Below are positions 59,192 to 64,000 of a stretch of 64,000 nucleotides of DNA, in pieces. The notes below the pieces were generated by a model, which worked only from the letters and a program-made list of their open reading frames with translations, was not told the origin of the DNA and ran no database searches. Positions within the stretch are counted from its first letter, which is position 1. Each line of letters begins with the position of its first letter. Location: positions 558,001-622,000 of the forward strand of contig JAVJVP010000008.1 of the NCBI GenBank assembly GCA_040221095.1. Reading direction: 5' to 3'. The DNA comes from UBA1479 sp040221095 (GTDB taxonomy: Bacteria > Pseudomonadota > Alphaproteobacteria > Rhodospirillales > Casp-alpha2). The position numbers and the translations under genes are program-made.

Positions 59192-60997
59192 ATGTCAATT
59201 TCTCCTGAAGAAGTAGAACTCGCTGCAGGCTTTGTTGAGAGAAATTTGCCTATCCTAATAGATTATGGAAAGCACTTCCTTAAAGGCGCAAACAGCCAAA
59301 TTCGGCGCCGCCTACCGAACACTTACCAAAAATATCTTGCAACAGCTGCAGCTAGATACGGCAGAACAAAATCCTTTTTCATTCGGGACGAACCCAGCTC
59401 AATATATGATTTTTATGTACCTTTAAGCGCCAGCATTGGTGAGAGAAAAATTAAAAAAGCAGATATTTCTAAACTACAGGATATCTCATCCCTCTGCGTC
59501 ATTACGGGTTCTGCTGGCAGCGGAAAATCCGTTTTTATGAGGCACCTGTTTTTATCTGCAATAAATGAAGGGGGGAAAGTCCCTGTCTTTGTTGAACTTA
59601 GAGACCTGAACGAAGATGAATTTACTGTGTTTGATTTGATTCTTCAGAGTTTGAAACGAAATGAATTTGATCTTGGCTCTGAATATATTCGCTCCGCCCT
59701 CAATGACGGTCATTTTTTGTTATTATTAGATGGGTACGACGAAATCGATTTATTGCATCGCAAAAAAGCATCAAAAGAAATTCTGAATATCTCCAAAATG
59801 GGCAAAAATATTTCTGTCTTTGTCTCTTCGCGACCAGATGATGTCTTTAGCGGATGGGATAATTTTTCAATCGCACAATTAAGCCCCCTCACTCTAGAAG
59901 AGGCTAGCGATTTAGTTGAAAAACTTCCTTATGATGATGATATAAAGAAGAAATTCTCAATTGACTTAAATAAAACTCTGTATGTTCGCCACAGATCATT
60001 TCTTTCAAACCCCTTACTTTTATCGATAATGCTTCTTACTTATGGAACAAGTGCGGACATCCCAAATAAGCTAAGCATTTTTTATAATCTCGCATACGAA
60101 GCTCTATTTCAACGTCACGACGCCCTAAAGGGTGGCTATAAACGTGAAATAAGATGTCATTTAGATATTCAAGATTTTGGCCGAGTATTTTCAGCATTTT
60201 CAGTTAGTACATACAATAAACGACAATTTCGATTCTCAAGGATGGACGCATTATCAGCTATAAATAAAGCGATAACTGTTACTGGTATCAAAGTAGATTC
60301 TGAAAAATTTTTAGACGATGCACTTCAATCTGTATGTCTTCTCATAGAAGATGGTTTATTTATTGTATTTGCGCACAGATCTTTTCAAGAATACTTTGTT
60401 TCAAAATACATATCCGAACAAAATGAAGAAAATCAGGAGATGTTAATAGAGAAATTTTGGAGAAACATCGAGGTAGACAACGTATTGAATCTTTTATATG
60501 AAATAAGTCCAGATATAATTGAAAGAAAATTATTTATACCAAAATTAAAGATATTTTTTAACAACATAGGGGTTACAAAAAACACAAGAAAAATAGGAAT
60601 AACTCATTTCACAAAATACCTGAAGAGCGAGTTCTCTAGAATTCATTTCGACAACGCGGGAAAAGCGGCAATTAGCCTCACCCACACAGGTAACAATCCG
60701 AGGTATTCAAGCTTAATCAGTATGGCAATAAACTGCACAAGCCCCTCGTTTATAAAAAATGAGCGGGAAAAATACGATATGAGAAAAGAAATGGAAAAAT
60801 TTTCAAAAAAATATGGGAAAAAACTTGAATACCCACTTAAAAATTTATCGTACAAAAGTCAAATAATTAAAGACTTCTATGAGTTACCTGGATTTTACTC
60901 AAAGAGATATCTAGAGGAAGCATTTGATATTAAAAATACTCTTGAGAGAAAACATAAAAATCCAGAAAAATTCCTCAATATATTACTATCTTCATAA
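59192..60997 (+). CDS. NACHT-domain NTPase, candidate bacterial NLR-like antiphage protein
   Basis: A 601-residue STAND ATPase. The N-terminal domain (1-100) is helical and unrecognised. The NACHT domain follows, with Walker A GSAGSGKS (106-113), Walker B LLLLDGYDEID (176-186) carrying the D-G-x-D-E pattern of NACHT proteins, sensor SSRPDD (212-217), RHRSFLSNPLLLSIML (266-281) and the winged-helix motif HRSFQEYF (395-402). The C-terminal 190 residues are Lys-rich and helical, with no LRR, TPR, WD40 or nuclease motif that I can see. The DNA is strikingly AT-rich (about one third G+C by eye), with many AAA, ATA and TTA codons, against two thirds around it, which points to recent transfer. GGAAAGG 9 bases before the ATG supports the start. 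It is a single-gene island; related bNACHT proteins protect against phages. Confidence 0.92.
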   Translation: MSISPEEVELAAGFVERNLPILIDYGKHFLKGANSQIRRRLPNTYQKYLATAAARYGRTKSFFIRDEPSSIYDFYVPLSASIGERKIKKADISKLQDISSLCVITGSAGSGKSVFMRHLFLSAINEGGKVPVFVELRDLNEDEFTVFDLILQSLKRNEFDLGSEYIRSALNDGHFLLLLDGYDEIDLLHRKKASKEILNISKMGKNISVFVSSRPDDVFSGWDNFSIAQLSPLTLEEASDLVEKLPYDDDIKKKFSIDLNKTLYVRHRSFLSNPLLLSIMLLTYGTSADIPNKLSIFYNLAYEALFQRHDALKGGYKREIRCHLDIQDFGRVFSAFSVSTYNKRQFRFSRMDALSAINKAITVTGIKVDSEKFLDDALQSVCLLIEDGLFIVFAHRSFQEYFVSKYISEQNEENQEMLIEKFWRNIEVDNVLNLLYEISPDIIERKLFIPKLKIFFNNIGVTKNTRKIGITHFTKYLKSEFSRIHFDNAGKAAISLTHTGNNPRYSSLISMAINCTSPSFIKNEREKYDMRKEMEKFSKKYGKKLEYPLKNLSYKSQIIKDFYELPGFYSKRYLEEAFDIKNTLERKHKNPEKFLNILLSS

Positions 60998-61009
60998 ATC
61001 TTAAGATAG
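60986..61009. other. Weak hairpin at the end of the NACHT gene
   Basis: CTATCTT (60986-60992) and AAGATAG (61003-61009) form a 7-base inverted repeat that spans the NACHT stop codon. It has no long T run. It may be a weak terminator or the right border of the AT-rich island, which ends here. Confidence 0.3.
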
Positions 61010-61015
61010 ACAGCA

Positions 61016-61591
61016 TCAGGCGTGGCCGGCTTCGTCCGACAGCATGCGCGGGTCGACACCGATCTTGAGCATCGCCTGTTCCCACTTGTCGTCCATGCCG
61101 CCGCCGAACACAAGGGTGGGGTCGGCCGCGACATGCAACCAGCCGTTGGCCTTGATCTCGGAATCCAGTTGCCCCGGCCCCCATCCGGCATAGCCGAGTG
61201 CGAGCAGGGATTGCCGGGGGCCGATGCCGTCGGCGATGGCCTGCAGGATGTCGACCGTCGCGGTCAGGGCGATCTGGTCGTCGACGACCATGGTCGCTTC
61301 CTGGAGATAATCCGGGGTGTGCAGAACGAAGCCGCGGCCCGATTCGACAGGGCCGCCGAAATGCACGTTGATGGGCTGCTTCAAGCCGGACGGCACGATG
61401 TCCAACTGCTCCAGAAGATCGGGAAAACTCAACGTTTCCAGCGGCTTGTTGACGACCAATCCCATCGCACCCTCGGCGTTATGGGCGCACATGTAGATCA
61501 CCGTCTTGGAAAACCGCTCGTCCGGCATGTTGGGCATGGCAATCAGCAGATGCCCGGCCAGATAGGCCTCGTCGTCTAGGGTCCGGGGCAT
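61016..61591 (-). CDS. UPF0301 (AlgH/YqgE) family protein
   Basis: A 191-residue protein of the AlgH/YqgE family, whose function is unsettled. Motifs include YLAGHLLIAMPNMPDERFSKTVIYMCAHNAEGAMGLVVNKPLE in parts, VHFGGPVESGRGFVLHTPDY and LALGYAGWGPGQLDSEI. I chose the ATG at 61589-61591 with GAGG 8 bases upstream; a longer reading to 61636 has no better site. It is convergent with the NACHT gene and divergent from the DsbD-like gene. Confidence 0.93.
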   Translation of the reverse strand: MPRTLDDEAYLAGHLLIAMPNMPDERFSKTVIYMCAHNAEGAMGLVVNKPLETLSFPDLLEQLDIVPSGLKQPINVHFGGPVESGRGFVLHTPDYLQEATMVVDDQIALTATVDILQAIADGIGPRQSLLALGYAGWGPGQLDSEIKANGWLHVAADPTLVFGGGMDDKWEQAMLKIGVDPRMLSDEAGHA

Positions 61592-61811
61592 GGGATAAGC
61601 CTCGAATATCCGTCCAGTTTCACCGATATATAGCACAACCGTGCCCGATAATTATGACGGCGTGACCCGTCCCCCGCAAGCACGGCCCCGTGAAGAAACA
61701 CCGCACGCTGCCCGGAAACCGCCGCAATCACGCGCCATTTATTGGCCGTGTTCCCCGGCACCGTGCCATACTATCGGTGTCGCAGAAATTGAACCCTCAC
61801 CACCGGAAACC

Positions 61812-64000
61812 ATGAACGCCCCGATGACCGCTGCATCCTTCTTTCGCGCTGCCCGCCCGACCACCCTGATCGCGGCCGTCCTGCTGCTGGTTTCTGCGAC
61901 CGCCGCGCAGGCGGCGGGCGCCGCGCAATCCGCCTGGCATGAAACCGAGCAGACCAAGGCCCGCCTGGTCGCCGCTGTGACCGGCACCGGATCGGCGGCG
62001 ATGCTGCGCCTGGGCCTGGAATTCCACATGCAGCCGGGATGGAAGATCTACTGGCGCTCGCCCGGTGACGCCGGCATCCCGCCCCGGCCCAACTGGGACG
62101 GCTCGGACAATCTGAAGTCCGCCAAGGTTCATTGGCCGGCACCGGAACGGTTCAGCGTGCTGGGCCTGGAAACCCTCGGCTACAAGAAAGAGGTCGTGTT
62201 CCCCATCGACGCCGTGCCGATGGAACCGGGCAAGCCCGTCATGGTCAAGGCGGTGATCCCCTATCTCACCTGCGACGACATCTGCATTCCCTACACGGCC
62301 AACCTGGACCTGACCCTGCCGGCGGGTGCGGCCGCGCCCAGCGAATTCGCCCATCTGATCAGCCGCTATGCGGCCACGGTGCCGGGCGACGGCGCCGGGC
62401 ACGGGCTGATGCTGGCCGACACGGCGGCGCTCAGCCCCGGCGATACCGCCAAGGGCGAAATGCTGATCAGCGTGCGGGCGAAATCGGAAACCCCGTTCTC
62501 GGCCCCGGACATCTATCTTGAGGGCCCCAACATCCTGGCTTTTTCCAAGCCGCATGTGACCTTTTCCGACAACGGACGCGAGGCCCGCCTGGACGTCACC
62601 GTCTACGGGGTCAAGGATCTGGACGGCGGGCCCCAGCAACTGGCCAAGGAAACCCTGACCGCGACCCTGGTCGACGGCGGACGCAGCGCCGAACGGCAAC
62701 TGATGCTGACACCCGGCGAATTGGCGCCGCCCGCCGACGCCCCGGTGCTGAGCGCGGCGGAAACGACCCCCGTGCCGCAGCCCAATCTGTTGCTGTTCAT
62801 CGCCCTGGCCGTGCTGGGCGGACTGATCCTCAACCTGATGCCCTGCGTGCTGCCCGTGCTGTCGATCAAGGTTCTGGGCGTCATGGGCCACGGCGGCGGC
62901 GACGCGGGGCAGGTCCGCCGCGGCTTCATCGCCTCGGCGCTCGGCATTTTCGCATCCTTCATGGTTCTGGCCTCCGGACTGGTGGCGCTGAAGGCCGCCG
63001 GCATGACCATCGGCTGGGGCATTCAGTTCCAGCAGCCCTGGTTCCTCGCCGCCATGGCGGTGATCGTCTTCGTGTTCGCCTGCAACCTGTTCGGCCTGTT
63101 CGAGATCGCCCTGCCTGAATCCGTCGGCGACCTGGGCGCCCATGCCACCGACCCCGGCCATCACACCGGCCCCATGGGCCATTTTCTGCAGGGTGCCCTG
63201 GCGACCCTGCTGGCGACCCCCTGCTCCGCCCCCTTCCTGGGCACCGCCGTGGGCTTCGCCTTGGCCCGGGGGCCGCTGGAAATCTATGCCATCTTCGCCG
63301 GATTGGCGCTCGGCCTCGCTCTGCCTTACCTCGCCATCGCCCTCGTGCCCGCCGCCGCCACCCGCCTGCCCCGCCCGGGACCCTGGATGATCCGCCTGCG
63401 CCAGATCATGGGCCTGGCCCTGCTGGCCACCGCGGGCTGGCTGCTGTGGGTCGTCATGGGCATTCTGGGGACCACGGCAACGGCCGGACTGGCCGCCGGG
63501 CTGGCCGTCCTGGGCCTTGTTCTGTGGCTGTCCGGGCGTGGCGTCAAGCCCGCCTGCGCCCTGGTGCCGGGCGCGCCCATCGCCCTCGGCGTGGCCATCG
63601 TGCTGGCCGCCGCCGTGCTGCCGACCGCGGCCGAAACACCAGCCCGGGCCGCCGACGAGAGCAGCCTGCGCGGCGCCAAGGATGCGGACGCGCGCCGGCA
63701 CTGGCAGCCCTTCGACGAGGCCCGGATCGCCCAACTGGTCGCCGGCGGAAAGACCGTGCTGGTCGACGTCACCGCCGACTGGTGCATCACCTGTCAGGTC
63801 AACAAGCGTCTGGTTCTCAACCAGGGTGCGGTGCGCGCTGCCATCGCCGACGGGCGCATCGTCGCCATGGTCGCCGACTGGACCCGCCCCAATCCGGTGA
63901 TCGCCGCCTACCTGGCCAAGTTCGGACGCTATGGCATTCCGTTCAACGCGGTCTATGGTCCCCAGGCCCCGGACGGCATTCCCCTGCCCGAACTGTTGAC
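61812..64000 (+). CDS. DsbD/ScsB-like thiol-disulfide transporter (3' end outside window)
   Basis: About 729 codons are present without a stop. After a signal peptide (to about residue 36) comes an N-terminal periplasmic domain with cysteines in PYLTCDDICIPY, like ScsB-alpha/DsbD-alpha. A membrane domain follows with the paired cysteines in LMPCVLPVL and ATPCSAPFLG, then a C-terminal thioredoxin domain with DWCITCQVN. Such proteins carry reducing power from cytoplasmic thioredoxin to the periplasm. The start at 61812 is followed by an in-frame ATG four codons later. It is the second such system here besides the CcdA/SoxV protein. Confidence 0.93.
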   Translation, partial: MNAPMTAASFFRAARPTTLIAAVLLLVSATAAQAAGAAQSAWHETEQTKARLVAAVTGTGSAAMLRLGLEFHMQPGWKIYWRSPGDAGIPPRPNWDGSDNLKSAKVHWPAPERFSVLGLETLGYKKEVVFPIDAVPMEPGKPVMVKAVIPYLTCDDICIPYTANLDLTLPAGAAAPSEFAHLISRYAATVPGDGAGHGLMLADTAALSPGDTAKGEMLISVRAKSETPFSAPDIYLEGPNILAFSKPHVTFSDNGREARLDVTVYGVKDLDGGPQQLAKETLTATLVDGGRSAERQLMLTPGELAPPADAPVLSAAETTPVPQPNLLLFIALAVLGGLILNLMPCVLPVLSIKVLGVMGHGGGDAGQVRRGFIASALGIFASFMVLASGLVALKAAGMTIGWGIQFQQPWFLAAMAVIVFVFACNLFGLFEIALPESVGDLGAHATDPGHHTGPMGHFLQGALATLLATPCSAPFLGTAVGFALARGPLEIYAIFAGLALGLALPYLAIALVPAAATRLPRPGPWMIRLRQIMGLALLATAGWLLWVVMGILGTTATAGLAAGLAVLGLVLWLSGRGVKPACALVPGAPIALGVAIVLAAAVLPTAAETPARAADESSLRGAKDADARRHWQPFDEARIAQLVAGGKTVLVDVTADWCITCQVNKRLVLNQGAVRAAIADGRIVAMVADWTRPNPVIAAYLAKFGRYGIPFNAVYGPQAPDGIPLPELL

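Noticed and set aside
60986..61009. Target-site duplication flanking the NACHT island
   Set aside because: I compared both borders and saw only a local inverted repeat at the right end; no matching direct repeat was visible at the left.
61797..63734. 645-residue open frame on the minus strand
   Set aside because: Antisense of the DsbD/ScsB-like gene; very Gly/Gln/His-rich and without recognisable folds.

Overview
The window is chromosomal DNA from a GC-rich alphaproteobacterium, most likely of the Rhodospirillales type. I infer this from the overall base composition (about two thirds G+C by eye), from alphaproteobacterial marker families (UPF0262 beside hisGD, a GapR/DUF2312 protein, DUF1289, Rhodospirillales-style single-PAS proteins, a class I PHA synthase) and from conserved gene neighbourhoods. 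Species cannot be assigned from the sequence alone.

Layout. 1-10.6 kb: a housekeeping block read mainly on the minus strand (maf, infA, a LysR regulator, small exported or membrane proteins, a PAS protein, an LMW-phosphatase-like protein, UPF0262, hisD, hisG, an alpha/beta hydrolase, a PhyH dioxygenase, murA), ending at tRNA-Thr(GGT). 10.9-25.7 kb: a complete sulfur-oxidation (Sox) region with a persulfide-sensor-type ArsR regulator, soxCD, soxW, an unrecognised exported protein, a CcdA/SoxV transporter, soxB, soxAZYX, soxS, soxF, an exported DsrE-like protein and a TsuA/YeeE-type sulfur-compound permease. 25.7-34.7 kb: mixed metabolism and transport (MFS, glyoxalase, EamA, RidA, formylglutamate amidohydrolase, GCS2 ligase, Nudix, response regulator, GapR, rRNA m5U methyltransferase). 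34.7-40.1 kb: an Mla-type lipid-transport operon joined to a STAS protein and a GAF-PP2C-HATPase switch protein. 40.2-46.3 kb: a chemoreceptor, PHA synthase, an SLC13 transporter and small Cys-rich proteins. 46.5-53.8 kb: the aa3 cytochrome oxidase locus (ctaE, ctaG, ctaD, ctaC) and, divergently, a 29-residue membrane peptide, a DUF420 protein, a heme-copper-oxidase-like membrane protein and ctaB. 53.9-58.1 kb: M32 carboxypeptidase, thrC, M16 peptidase. 59.1-61.0 kb: an AT-rich island holding one NACHT NTPase gene. The window ends in algH (UPF0301) and a truncated DsbD/ScsB-like gene.

How the genes fit together. SoxYZ would carry the sulfur substrate, SoxXA attaches it, SoxB releases sulfate and SoxCD oxidises the remaining sulfane sulfur. 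SoxW, SoxS and the CcdA protein would supply thiol-reducing power, and the permease would move sulfur compounds across the membrane. The ArsR protein has two cysteines 66 residues apart, the same spacing as in SqrR/BigR, and related AT-rich inverted elements lie before several of these transcription units. Electrons from SoxXA/SoxCD would plausibly enter the aa3 oxidase encoded 25 kb away.

The element that fits least with its surroundings is the NACHT gene at 59192-60997. It is strongly AT-rich, a single gene, has intact Walker motifs and sits between ordinary GC-rich genes. It is a candidate bacterial NLR-like antiphage protein acquired by horizontal transfer.
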